A DNA stretch of 64,000 nucleotides from Cristatella mucedo. Its lineage: Eukaryota > Bryozoa > Phylactolaemata > Cristatellidae. A program made the translations under genes and the position numbers. Location: positions 10,523,501-10,587,500 of the forward strand of contig WPIO01000006.1 in assembly GCA_009760855.2 (NCBI GenBank), in the 5' to 3' direction. The notes under the pieces were generated by a model, which made no database searches, was not told the DNA's origin, and saw only the letters and a list, made by a program, of their open reading frames with translations. Positions 24,301 to 32,515 of this stretch are shown here, piece after piece; the stretch's first letter is position 1; each line of letters begins with the position of its first letter.

Positions 24301-27300
24301 GAGCTGCATTACGCCACTCGTGATACCACTAAAATTTGACAGCCAAACTCGGGCTTGTGATAATCAATGTCAGCGTAACTGAGGCTGAAACTGTGGATAC
24401 AGAGCGCACAGAGAGCTGTAACGTCTCAGACGGCTATCGTAGCACTAAACTATACGAAGTAAGTGCCGTATCATCCTTGCCTGCTCAAGCCCCCAACTCC
24501 GGCACGGGAGACCTCAAGTCCTAGGGTTCGCCTGACTCACATCCGCCCGACAGCACAATGAGTGTGGCGACAGAATGAAAAACCGAGCGATGCACGTGCA
24601 GACGATGCACAGAACATGCAAGAGGAGTCAACAACTTCAAAGGCACGCGGGCCGGAGCCCGGCTTCAAACGGCAATAGAGGCAAAAGGTAATCTCTCTTG
24701 TCAAAGACAAGGGGCAGGCATACGAACTTGCTGCCACATGTTGCAGTGGGCTTTTACTAAGTGGACCCCAAGACACTCCTGCCTTCGGGCAGGTTGAAGA
24801 AGAGTGGCTGGCTCTGAACCAGGAAAGGGGCACATTAGAAACCATCTACTATTTTGGCTGCCCGGCCTTGCCCCATTGATTATGCCATCGCCAGCTGGTG
24901 TCGATTTCTGGCCTGGGCTGAGCATGCCGGTCGACCAAAGGCCAGGACAAGGCCTGCCCCTCATAGAAGAACCCCGGACACGACGCGCTGACTAGCATGG
25001 CTGCTGGGCTGCACGCCAGTTGTTGGAGCGGGCAGAGAGTGGCACAGTCCAATATTCTCTCTCACCGACGCTGCGTAAAGAGTCGCGAGCCGGCGCCGGC
25101 TTCAGCCACGAGCTCCTTGACACAACCACACGAGTCTAAATGTAATATGTTGCTATGAAAAGCCCAACGAAGCTGCAATGACCAATCATGGCAATTTAGA
25201 AGAATGGACGTCAACATTAAAAGGAATCACTAAATACTGCATAACCCGGGCATGCATGCACAACTGGGGCAACCTTGGGTAAAGGTACTAAGCATTTATC
25301 GAAGCAACAAACCTCAAAAGTAGTGTTGACTAGCTAGCTTTTAATGTTCCTTTAAGTAGCCACTCACGTGTATTGGTCCACTTTTAGTTACCAAACAGGC
25401 CACCTAGGCATACCATATATTATTCCTTCCCCTCTCTCCATTCCTGCTTATGCAATTGTAATCGTCACAAATTGGACGGTCCACTGAAAGAGCATCATAC
25501 CGCATTTGTGACATACTGTCTTGACCTCTGTAACTCACTGCTTGCTGGCTTACCGGCATGTGCAATCGAGCATTTACAGCTGGTGCAAATCTCTGCAGCA
25601 CTAGGCTTGTCTGTCGTGAGCGTCGCAGTTGCCACATCATACCACTTCTCGCCGACCTGCACTGGCTACCAGTCAAGCAACGCATCGACTTCCAAGATTC
25701 TGTCGCTCACTTTTAGGTCCCTTCATTCTTTGGCTCCAGCCTACCTATCAGATCTACTCCCCCACCAGGCCAAGCATCGTACCACCCGCTTTTCGGAATC
25801 TTAACTGTTTACCTATACTTCGTACAAACCACAAATCCTTTGGAGACCGTGCATTTAGTTCCTATGCTCCCAAAGCCTGGAACTCACTCCAGTCTTCCGT
25901 CAAGAGATCCCCTGAATTGACCACATTAAAAAAAAAAATTAAAAACGCACCTATTTATGACAGCATTTAGTGGGTCCCTATGATTCGTCCTCTGTGTGTC
26001 TCGAGTGCTTAAGCGGCCCTGCTAAAGCCATAAAAGCATTTTAAGGCCAGAATTAAGTTTGCACAACTTGTTTGCATACTTTTCAAGGCAGCTCAACGGT
26101 TGGTGCATTGGTTCGAAAATGTCAAGGTTGCCGGTTGGCATCCTGCTGGAGGTGAGCCCATTTCTTCTCTCGGACCCCACAGCAGGCCCCGCCGACCTGC
26201 GCTTTTGAGTCCACCACTGAGCACCGTGTCACCACGTTGGCTGCTCACACAAGCTAGCTCATTGCCTAGGGAGGTGAACAAGTGGTCGCACGCACATGGG
26301 CAGTCATGTGCATGAGTCGAGTTCTCTCTCGTACTGCTGCTAGCTCAACTCGGGGACGTACGAGGTCGAGCCGGCAACTCGTCCGAAGGGCGGCTAGCAT
26401 AGCACTTACGTGATATTGTAGACCTCGGGCTCTGCCACAGGATCGGCGGCCAGGCTCTCTCTCTCGTACTGCTGCTAGCTCAACTCGGGGACGTACGAAG
26501 TCGAGCCGGCAACTCGTCCGAAGGGCGGCTAGCATAGCACTTACGTGATATTGTAGACCTCGGGCTCTGCCGCAGGATCGGCGGCCAGGCTCGGCATGCT
26601 GGCGGCTTCTTCCGCCTCCTTCTGGACGGCTCTTATGCCCTTGTCATTCCGGTCAATCTGGAGTGCAACGCTGGCATGGAGCTTCGCTGTAAACGGAAAA
26701 GACAGCGTGCCGGTCGAGTGTAACCGGTCAGCTTTTAGCAGCAGCTAAACTGCGTGACCAGGACCACCGACAATAACAATAATTATAATTATAATAATAA
26801 TACGTCTGTATAGCACCCTCAGAGAACTTAATCTCTGTATAGGCACTTTACATTTGCTGCAAAGGAAGCATGATCAAATGGTTAGTGGTAGCATGCTAGA
26901 ACACAACAAGCATAACATGGCTAGAGGTGATATCAAAGTCCATCCAATAAAGCCAGGAAGCTTGGCACGATGACATGACACACCAGCGGTGTTACGCCCA
27001 GCAGAGAGATGCTTAGCCTAAATTTTGTAGCCGATCTTATAATCCAGACTGTTCTATGTTGGCTACCACATCGCCCTTTCGAGTGCCGTTGAGACACATG
27101 TTGCAAGACACAACTCAATCGGAACAGCACACACATGCCATAACACTACAGCATAAAGCAATGCAGTACCAGAGTTCGAGGAACGGCTGTGCAGCAGCCG
27201 GGTAGCAATAGCTGAGATGTGCATATTAGCTCATTTAAGGCTAGACTCCAACAACAAAAGACTGTTGTCATAACACGATCTTGCAAGCAATTGCAACGAG

Positions 27301-30300
27301 CATGGACACCAACCAGCCTCTAGAGTGTCACTTAATACTTGTCATCGAAGCAAAACGTGTCACTAGTGGCAAGTGGGCATGCAACTTGGTGCAGAAGTGC
27401 AGCTATGTTGTTGGGTGAAGAAGGCTGGCTTGATTCAACTAATGATAACAATATTGATAAAGCGTTGTTTTTACAGCGCTCTAACTGATTACTGTAAATG
27501 GGCTGGAAAGAAAGCAGAGCAACTGATTCGTGAAAACGTGTACAATTGTAAAAGCAATAAGCACATATGGACGAACTGCTCATTGCTATACTGACTGGTG
27601 GATGTGGACTTTCAGACATGCTGCGAAGGATATGCTCCTATAGGAACAGAGCAGCTGAGCCGCTGGACACAAGCAGCAAACAGCATGTTGCTGTGGGGTA
27701 TTTGAAAAATTATCGGACATAGGGATAAATATGAGCTGATTTAACAGCCTCATTTATATAGCAGCAGAAGAGCATTGACAGCTATCACCACCGCTTGCAG
27801 CTGGTTATAAAGAATCGCCCACTGCAGGATTCGAACCCACGACCTCGGTCATGAAGAGGGAGCACCTTACCTCCTGGGCTATTATATGTTCACAGATCAC
27901 TTGTACATACTTTTGTGTGACATACCATTCAGACTTCTCTTTCTCACTTCTTGCAGGTAGTCCTGCCTGCGCAACTAGAAACTTACAGCTGGCCCAAAAC
28001 TCTGCAGCTAGGCTTATCTGGGGTGAATATTGTAACTGCCATACTACACCACTTCTCAAAACCTGTACTGGCTCCCCAGAAAGCACCGTACCAACTTCAA
28101 GGTCCAACCACTCATTTTAATGTCAATTCCTTCTTTGCTCCGGCTTACGAATCTGAAATACTTCTTAATAAGACCTGGCATTGCACTCCCCTCATTTGAC
28201 TAGGGTCGTTTATTAGTGCCTCTAACCAATCTCAAATCCTTTGCACGCCATGCCTTATATTCTTATGCTTCTGAAGTCTGGAACTCAAGATCGACTGACA
28301 TCACGACATCCTCTGACTTATAACAATTAAAAAGAAGTTAAAAACCCCCATGCTCTTCACAAAATTTCCTCCTGTCTGTGCCAATAATCCTTAATGTGTT
28401 TATGAGTACTGCAATTGTGCATCTTATCACTAATCAGCTGACATGCTCCCCTTGCAGCAAATGTAAATGTCTAGTTAAGAGATAGTTCTCTTGGAGTGCT
28501 ACACAGACATTTTATTAGTATCATCATAAACGACAGACTAGATCACACGAAGAAGCATGGCATCGCCCAAAGCCTAATGGCCAAGCATTTAGATACTATA
28601 AAACTGCATACAATACAGTGAGCTGCAAATTAACCGAACTAAGACAAACTAGCAGCTGTCAGCCAGCTTCCTTAGTCACTCTCAGTAATTGATAGGGATT
28701 CTGGCAGTAGGCATATACCACTGTCATGACGTGCAGGACGCGCCTCACCGTAGCAGCAGCATAAGCTGCTGCTATGGGGAGGTACATAAAAAGAAAATGT
28801 ACAATGACGGTTCTCAATCACTACGACGAAATAACATGCACAGCTCGTCCAAATCTGTATCCATCATTCACCGCCTACTTATTGGCTGCCTCATGCCAGC
28901 AGATGTCTAGCACTGTCAACGTTTACATACGTGCTTCATCCTACATGTCGCAGGCTAGAGCACAGCAAGTCCGAGAACTGCTGCACATCAAGCATTAAGC
29001 CCCTAGTGCCAATTACAAGCATACCCAATGGATGCTGCACATCGATCTGACCAACGCATGCACTGCAACTGCGACGGGTAGATTGGTGCAGCTTAGATGA
29101 TGGCTTACAAATAAGCTGCGGGCAGCCCGGCTCAGGCAAAGTGCAGAATATACATGCTCAAGTGACAAGCACTAGTCACTGCATGCTGGCTTCTGCTGCC
29201 ACCAAGGCACAGGCTCGACTAGAACTAGCGAGAAATTAAGCATTTACGTGCAGACGAACGTCCGTCTTTCAAAGCCTTGGCCCTCCAAGGACTGTGAGAC
29301 CAGACTAAATTCATTAACAGTTCAGCCAATAACAGTGTGCTGCACTGGGCATTTGGGAACATCTCTCTCTCTCTCTTTCTTTGTCTCTTTATCAATCATT
29401 AAGCACTGCTGTCAATCATTCAATCTATCATAATAATAATAATAATGCACTTGATAAAGCGCCCTCAGAGAACTTAATCTCTTTCTAGGCGCTTTACATT
29501 TGCTGCAAAGTGAAATGCAATTGAATGGTAAGTAAAATCATGCTTGAAAAACAAACAAAATGAATAATATGGTTAGGGGTGACATGCACAGGGTCAGCAT
29601 GCAAATGTTGTTAGTGGCAGCATGCACAGTGTCAGCACGCATAAGCACATGAAGGACTAATCACAGGGACCCACTATATGCTGTCCTAAATAGGTGTTTT
29701 TAAGTTCCCTTTAAATGTGGTCAGGTCAGGGGCTGTTCTGACGAAGGTCAGGAGGGTGTTCCAGGCTTTGGGAGCATACGAACTAAATGCACGGTCTCCA
29801 AAAGATTTAAGGGTTTGTACGAGGTACTTGTAGACTGTTGGATTCCGAAAAGCGGGTGGTACGATGCTTGGTCTGATGGGTTAGTATATCGGAGAGATAG
29901 GCTGGAGCCATAGAATGAAAGGACCTAAAAGTGAGCGACGAAACCTTGAAGTCAATCCGTTGCCTGACTGGTAGCCAGTGCAGGTCGGAGAGAAGTGGAG
30001 TAATGTGGAAACTGCGACGTTCACGACAGACAAGCCTAGCTGCAGAGTTTTGCACCAGCTGCAATCGCCTGATCGCACATGCTGGTAGGCCAGTAAGCAG
30101 TGAGTTGCAGAAGTCGGGACGAGATGTCACGAATGCATGGACCAACTTAGACGTGGTACCCTTATCTAAACAAGCCCAAATTTTAGCAACGTTATGAAGC
30201 TGAAAATAGGCAGATTTGACTGTGGAGCTGATATGGTCATCTAACGAGAGGAGATATGCTGGCAGAGCCAATTTTGAGCGTCAGCCTTTCCAATTTGTGA

Positions 30301-30520
30301 ATCGCACTGGGTTTGCCCATAACTAGTAAGTTAGTTTAATCATCATTCAGTTTTAGAAAACTTGCTGCCATCCATGTGCGGATGTCATCAATACATGCAG
30401 CATTTGCCTTTGCATTTGCATTTGCAGCGATTGCCATCTTTGGTTGTGAGAACGAAGATTAGCTTTCTTTAATTATACGTGCTAATCACCAGCTCCTTGG
30501 TCTCTTGTTCGCTCTCTCTC

Positions 30521-30564
<44 letters not shown>

Positions 30565-30827
30565 CTCACATGTCCCTACCCGTTCAATAGCTGGAAAAAT
30601 AGACACACTTGGTGAATGTATATGACCCAAAGGCCAGCGGTGGACAGTAGATGAAATTCGGCTTCGTAACTACGAGCACGCACGGAGTTCCAGTCACTTA
30701 ATAACATTCTTGGACGCGGCCGGAAATCTGAGATCGTACCTGATTTCTGCGGTCCCAAAACTCGTACTATGCTGGTCACGGCGCTCGCGCTTACAACAGA
30801 CTTAGCCGACTTCAGAAGGCGCAGCAT
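7589..30827 (-). CDS. MRPS11: Mitochondrial small-subunit ribosomal protein uS11m (MRPS11), 7 coding exons, complete
   Basis: uS11m binds the small-subunit rRNA on the platform of the mitochondrial ribosome. The joined exons are 30827-30740, 26686-26545, 22120-21990, 17246-17218, 11605-11531, 11371-11306 and 7696-7589. They total 639 nt, or 212 codons plus TGA, and every junction is GT..AG with matching phase. Residues 1-29 look like a mitochondrial presequence (Lys/Arg/Ser rich, no acidic residue). Residues 30-97 are a poorly conserved linker. The uS11 fold follows with [46 protein letters not shown] and [14 protein letters not shown]. The usual C-terminal N-G-C-R-P is changed to N-G-P-K-P, but the basic end KRRKL is kept. 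Introns 1-4 and 6 are kilobases long and full of LINE and SINE debris; intron 5 is 159 bp. The gene call is firm; the exact ATG is inferred from the presequence and phase. Confidence 0.92.
7838..8285 (-). mobile_element. LINE family A fragment in uS11m intron 6
   Basis: The minus strand encodes [20 protein letters not shown] and [11 protein letters not shown], the tail of a family A reverse transcriptase. This is followed after an internal deletion by the family 3' UTR (CTGTTGGCTACTGCATTCGT type). Confidence 0.8.
8480..8612 (-). mobile_element. SINE S1, decayed copy
   Basis: Reverse-oriented S1: a tRNA-like head (GGTTAAGGTGCTTGCC type A-box part and a decayed B-box GGGCTC) followed by the tail CGACTGAATAGAGAAGTAAT. 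The next stretch to 9575 shows no gene; two overlapping short frames there mirror each other and are not supported. Confidence 0.6.
9578..10160 (+). mobile_element. LINE family B fragment
   Basis: Plus-strand RT C-terminus ([20 protein letters not shown], then [20 protein letters not shown], then [12 protein letters not shown]) with one frame shift, the 3' UTR, the GCGCCTAGAAAGAGATTGAG tail block and (ATT)n. 5'-truncated. Confidence 0.9.
10161..10944. other. uS11m intron 6, no gene seen
   Basis: The beginning (about 10165-10285) looks like an old reversed tRNA-type SINE head joined to an S1-like tail. The minus-strand frame at 10349-10651 contains N-G-C-C-H-G, which I tested and dismissed as a uS11 end. 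Nothing else is supported. Confidence 0.4.
10945..11083 (-). mobile_element. SINE S2, copy in intron 6
   Basis: Reverse-oriented S2: the tail end (AGCTGATTTAA) comes first on the plus strand, then the body and a tRNA-like head (CCCAGCGGTAAGGTACTTGA on minus). The B-box is decayed. Confidence 0.65.
11092..11275 (-). mobile_element. SINE S2, second copy, tandem
   Basis: A second S2 in the same orientation directly follows the first. It begins again with AGCTGATTTAA and ends with the tRNA-like head including a B-box (GAGTTCGAATC on minus). Its head lies about 30 bp from the uS11m exon 6 donor. Confidence 0.7.
11306..11371 (-). CDS. MRPS11: uS11m exon 6
   Basis: 22 whole codons between acceptor CTGTGCATTGCAG and donor GTATGTGC. 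They read [20 protein letters not shown] then R-L, the central V-K-G-x-G-P-G-R signature. Intron 5 before it is only 159 bp. A SINE starts about 30 bp beyond its donor. Confidence 0.94.
11531..11605 (-). CDS. MRPS11: uS11m exon 5
   Basis: 25 whole codons between acceptor TTTCTTGTTGGCAG and donor GTAATGTG. They read [20 protein letters not shown] then SSAGQ, the conserved rRNA-binding helix region of mitochondrial uS11. Confidence 0.93.
11838..12215 (+). other. Open frame just upstream of the LINE A endonuclease
   Basis: This 125-codon frame ends just before the endonuclease start of the family A LINE, in another frame. It may be 5' UTR or the remnant of an upstream ORF of that element; no domain is recognisable. 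Confidence 0.3.
12209..15177 (+). mobile_element. LINE family A (CR1/L2-like), longest copy, disabled
   Basis: Non-LTR retrotransposon in uS11m intron 4, antisense to the gene. The endonuclease starts near 12209 with [17 protein letters not shown], has an early stop, and goes on in the 12370-13086 frame with [19 protein letters not shown] and TDHCSVSF. After another stop the reverse transcriptase (13293-14111) shows [35 protein letters not shown] and [12 protein letters not shown]. After one more stop the catalytic FYADDTQL lies near 14162. The RT tail ([20 protein letters not shown]) spans 14516-14785, and family A 3' UTR follows. At least four stops or shifts make it inactive. The 5' end is unclear. 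Confidence 0.9.
15178..15410 (+). mobile_element. Chimeric LINE 3' end joined to family A copy
   Basis: After ACACCCACATGGTCT the sequence repeats ACACCCACATGGTCT and changes to another LINE's last codons ([20 protein letters not shown]) and 3' UTR with GCTATACAAATAG and ATT repeats. Family A copies elsewhere continue with GTGGAGTTACAGACGA instead, so this is a junction between two elements. Confidence 0.6.
15411..17217. other. uS11m intron 4, unassigned part
   Basis: AT-rich. Minus-strand frames at 15787-16125, 16064-16462, 16387-16635 and 16688-16945 follow one another and could be remains of one old element or pseudogene, but no domain can be recognised in any frame. Confidence 0.35.
17218..17246 (-). 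CDS. MRPS11: uS11m exon 4 (29-nt microexon)
   Basis: Acceptor AACCTTGTTGTAG, 29 nt, donor GTAAGTAA. It completes the split Gly121 and adds K-T-V-Y-S-V-K-S-G, the segment that must lie between ITDYTG and GTEGF in uS11. It is the only sequence found in this intron with both phases right and strong sites on both sides. Its small size makes the call dependent on the phase and family argument. Confidence 0.82.
17322..17822 (-). mobile_element. LINE family B fragment in uS11m intron 3
   Basis: Minus strand: [20 protein letters not shown] to AWNSLP, 3' UTR, tail block and (ATT/ATC)n. Sense to the host gene. It lies 75 bp from the microexon acceptor. Confidence 0.9.
17838..18590 (-). mobile_element. 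Diverged LINE B-like fragment
   Basis: The minus strand shows [20 protein letters not shown] and [11 protein letters not shown], followed by a decayed tail (AAAGAGATTTAGTTCTCTCA). It is an older subfamily than the neighbouring copy and ends exactly beside it. Confidence 0.7.
18591..19384. other. uS11m intron 3, no gene seen
   Basis: No repeat or coding exon could be supported in this stretch on either strand. Confidence 0.4.
19385..19575 (+). mobile_element. LINE family A 3' UTR fragment
   Basis: Plus-strand match to the 3' UTR of the 12-15 kb element (CTCAACTGCTCTCCTGACTC onward, then GAAGTCTGTTGGCTACCGAA). It continues to GTGGAGTTACAGACGA, the proper family A end. Confidence 0.85.
20131..20391 (-). 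other. Codon-like open frame inside uS11m intron 3
   Basis: 86-codon minus frame with balanced, protein-like composition ([20 protein letters not shown] at its start, [15 protein letters not shown] near its end) and a usable donor (GAGG then GTGAGA) near 20170. No family is recognised and no partner exon was found. It may be chance or a nested exon. Confidence 0.25.
21303..21357. repeat. (AC)n microsatellite
   Basis: GC/AC alternation passing into about 20 AC units. Frames across it (Thr-His or Cys-Val runs) are not genes. Confidence 0.95.
21612..21806 (-). mobile_element. LINE family B 3' UTR fragment
   Basis: Tail block (GAAAGAGATTGAGTTCTCTG on minus) and 3' UTR with the GTTAGAGGTAACATGCAC type repeat. 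No coding part. It lies about 180 bp from uS11m exon 3. Confidence 0.8.
21990..22120 (-). CDS. MRPS11: uS11m exon 3
   Basis: Acceptor GATCCCTGCAG; donor ACTATACAG followed by GTGAGTGGG. One base finishes Thr77, then 43 codons, with one base left. The frame contains [20 protein letters not shown], the first strand-turn-strand of uS11. This segment alone identifies the family. Confidence 0.93.
22121..23045. other. uS11m intron 2, first part
   Basis: No gene, repeat or extra exon could be supported here. Confidence 0.4.
23046..23812 (+). mobile_element. LINE family A fragment (RT tail and 3' UTR)
   Basis: Resembles 14450-15177: AAGACTGCTTCCACAGCTAG, a decayed RT tail ([13 protein letters not shown] type), the AACTGCTGCAC..GTTTCAGTCT segment and the GAAGTCTGTTGGCTA 3' UTR. 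Several stops. Confidence 0.8.
23813..25483. other. uS11m intron 2, middle part
   Basis: The moderately GC-rich block around 24480-25110 has overlapping open frames on both strands that look like shadows of composition. No exon with matching splice sites was found. Confidence 0.35.
25484..26000 (+). mobile_element. LINE family B fragment, 3'-truncated
   Basis: Plus-strand RT C-terminus ([20 protein letters not shown], then [18 protein letters not shown], then [19 protein letters not shown]) in two frames. It stops in the 3' UTR (GTGGGTCCCTATGATTCGTC) without an ATT tail. Confidence 0.88.
26325..26594. repeat. 135-bp tandem duplication including exon end and splice donor
   Basis: Two nearly identical 135-bp units (26325-26459 and 26460-26594) differ at a few positions. 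Each contains the end of uS11m exon 2 (GAGCCCGAGGTCTACAATATCAC on the minus strand, 20-plus bases), its GTAAGT donor and the first ~80 bp of intron 2. The unit nearer the exon is the authentic one; the other is a donor with an exon stub but no acceptor. A CT run marks the junction. Confidence 0.9.
26545..26686 (-). CDS. MRPS11: uS11m exon 2
   Basis: Acceptor TTTTCCGTTTACAG and donor ATATCAC followed by GTAAGTGC are both strong. The frame reads [16 protein letters not shown], then a helical EAEEAAS stretch and EVYNIT. This is the variable N-terminal region between presequence and uS11 fold, so support comes from phase (1 in, 2 out) and open frame rather than homology. The last 50 bp and the donor are duplicated just downstream at 26325-26459. 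Confidence 0.82.
26776..26940 (-). mobile_element. LINE family B 3' tail fragment in intron 1
   Basis: (ATT)n, the block ending GTGCCTATACAGAGATTAAG and about 100 bp of 3' UTR. It lies about 90 bp upstream of uS11m exon 2. Confidence 0.75.
27730..27885 (-). mobile_element. SINE S2 in intron 1
   Basis: Reverse-oriented S2: AGCTGATTTAA end, body, then a tRNA-like head with a good B-box (GTGGGTTCGAATCC on minus). Confidence 0.75.
27915..28530 (+). mobile_element. Diverged LINE B-like fragment
   Basis: The plus strand shows [20 protein letters not shown] and a following decayed [11 protein letters not shown] segment, then a weak 3' UTR and TTAGTATCATCAT tail. Older than most family B copies. 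Confidence 0.7.
28531..29425. other. uS11m intron 1, no gene seen
   Basis: Short frames here lack domains or splice partners. A CT-rich tract lies at about 29362-29393. Confidence 0.4.
29431..30330 (-). mobile_element. LINE family B, longest fragment
   Basis: The 154-codon minus frame (29807-30271) reads [75 protein letters not shown] and [18 protein letters not shown]. This is the C-terminal third of a CR1/L2-type RT without the YADD core. A complete 3' UTR and (ATT)n follow. It lies in uS11m intron 1, sense to the gene. Confidence 0.92.
30509..30560. repeat. (CT)n microsatellite
   Basis: Nearly pure CT tract about 180 bp inside intron 1 from the uS11m exon 1 donor. On the transcribed strand it is a GA tract. 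Confidence 0.95.
30740..30827 (-). CDS. MRPS11: uS11m exon 1 (presequence)
   Basis: The exon holds 29 codons plus one base. It starts [16 protein letters not shown] and ends GPQKS plus G before the donor GTACGATC. It has positive and hydroxylated residues and no Asp or Glu, as in matrix-targeting signals. It leaves phase 1, which is what exon 2 needs. The surrounding DNA (about 30650-31080) is CpG-richer than its flanks, fitting a promoter region. Confidence 0.8.
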
Positions 30828-31120
30828 GCTGAAGCGTTCCGAGCCCGGCGCCGCAGGGCTGGGAATTATCTCTCTTGCCACAACCACATGCGCCGTACAC
30901 CCTACACCTACCGCACCCAATTGGCTGTACAAAATGGCACTTTCAAAGACGTCCAATAGCGTTCTCTCAGCGCTAAGGGCGCCGACTGGCATAGATATGC
31001 ACTGCAAGGTCGTCGGGCCAGGTCGGCCATATTACCCGCAGCATCTGCATGGCGACTGTACGGCAAGCGCGACTTTGAGGGAATCGAACCGGTTTGGCTG
31101 CTGTTTACTTGAAAATTAAA
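30828..31120 (-). promoter_or_regulatory. Probable uS11m promoter/5' UTR region
   Basis: CpG-enriched DNA directly 5' of the uS11m ATG, unlike its AT-rich surroundings. No TATA box is evident. Frames on the plus strand here mirror the gene and are not supported. Confidence 0.4.
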
Positions 31121-31569
31121 ACATATAAATAGTTTGAGGAGGAAAATATGCTTGCTAACTTATGAGTCCGCACTCGTAGCAATGTATATTGGCTGATTAT
31201 TATAATCGGTGGGCGTGGCAAACCTGAAGTATCGGGCATGGCCGTACTAGAAGAATCTGGCGGTAGGAACGATTACCACAAAAAATTTTTACTAGCCAGC
31301 TAGAAAAAATGGAAATATTTGTCAATTATAGCATGGGTTTAAAGAGTTCTTACTGTTTGCAAACCTGTGGGGTAAGAGTCAGCTGAGCTACTGAGTCTGT
31401 AGCTCAAACCCTGAGTATTGTAAGTGGCTGCTATAAAGTGTTGACACCGGAGCTTGAAACCAAGACGTCTTTGACTTCGGATCGTTGGTTGTATAAGTTA
31501 TTGAGGAAAATAGCTACACAGGATGTAACCACTTGGAATTTATAAGGGCAAATCGCCAGAAAAACCGGA

Positions 31570-31665
31570 TACTCGCTCCTCTCGTGAGTTTGAGCCCCGT
31601 GGCATATATGTGAAGCGTCTGAATAGAGACTAAGGTCTCTTAGGGCGCTATACAAATAAATTATA
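31570..31665 (+). mobile_element. SINE S1 3' part
   Basis: B-box-like GAGTTTGAGCCCC, then GCGTCTGAATAGAGACTAAG, TCTCTTAGGGCGCTATACAA and an AAATTAT end. The 5' tRNA-like half is missing or degraded. It is followed by an AT microsatellite to 31700. Confidence 0.65.
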
Positions 31666-31734
31666 TATATAGTAATAATATATATATATATATATATACG
31701 CACGTGTTTAATACGTGTGCTGCTTGATTCTCGA

Positions 31735-32195
31735 TAAACTGCTCCCCCACCAGGCTAAGCATCGTACCACCAGATTTTCGGAATCTCAATATTTACCAAT
31801 ACCTCGAACAAACCTCAAATCCTTTGGAGACCATGTCTTTAGTTCGTATGCTCCCAAAGCCTGGAAATCACTCCCGACTTTCGTCATGAGATCTCCTGAC
31901 TTGACCGCATTTAAAAAGAAACTAAAAACGCACCTATTTGTGACAGCATTTCGTGTGTCCCTGGGAATCGTCCTTTACGTGCTTATGCGTGCTGACACTG
32001 TGCATGCTGCCACTAACCATACCTGCATACTTACCATGTGCATGTCACCCCTAACCATGTTATTCTTGTTGTTTTTTGAGCATGCTACCACTAACCATTC
32101 GGTCGTGCTTCCTTTGAAGCAAATGTAAAATGCCTAGACAGAAATTGAGTTCTCTGAGGGCGCTACATCAAATGTATCATTATTATTATTATCAT
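31735..32195 (+). mobile_element. LINE family B fragment
   Basis: Plus-strand frame with [40 protein letters not shown] and [20 protein letters not shown], then 3' UTR, a decayed tail block and (ATT)n. 5'-truncated. Confidence 0.9.
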
Positions 32196-32368
32196 ATACG
32201 GTGCGGCGGTCCACGAGCACGTTACCAGGATTCTCTCAATGGAATGACGACCGGCCATATGAAACTAGGCTTAGATCAATAAACACACAAGAGCACAGAC
32301 GAGGCAAGTGAAAATTTGTTTTCGGATTAGTCGGAAACAGGTAACTGGAAGGTGCGTATGCACATTAT

Positions 32369-32515
32369 TTACACGTCGGTTTCATATTGGAGGTCAATAA
32401 GAGGTTTTGCTGTAGGGCTCTTCAAATTGTAATGAACGTTGGCCTGCGTGTCATTAAAATTATCTTGGACGAAGTTGCAACGTACCTCATCATCTGCACC
32501 AAGCTGGCTTCGAAC
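32369..32515 (-). CDS. Candidate last exon of an unidentified gene (C-terminus ...YETDV)
   Basis: A strong acceptor (TTCACTGGTTTCTTTGCATCAG) opens 48 codons and TAA: VRSQLGADDEVRCNFVQDNF onward to PTAKPLIDLQYETDV. Composition is protein-like and unrelated to the LINEs around it. The last residues T-D-V fit a class I PDZ-domain ligand; Shaker-type potassium channels are one known family ending this way, but nothing else ties this exon to them. No preceding exon was found. An internal GTACGTTG donor (after codon 10) offers an alternative in which this is a 30-nt exon. Confidence 0.4.
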   Translation of the reverse strand, partial: VRSQLGADDEVRCNFVQDNFNDTQANVHYNLKSPTAKPLIDLQYETDV

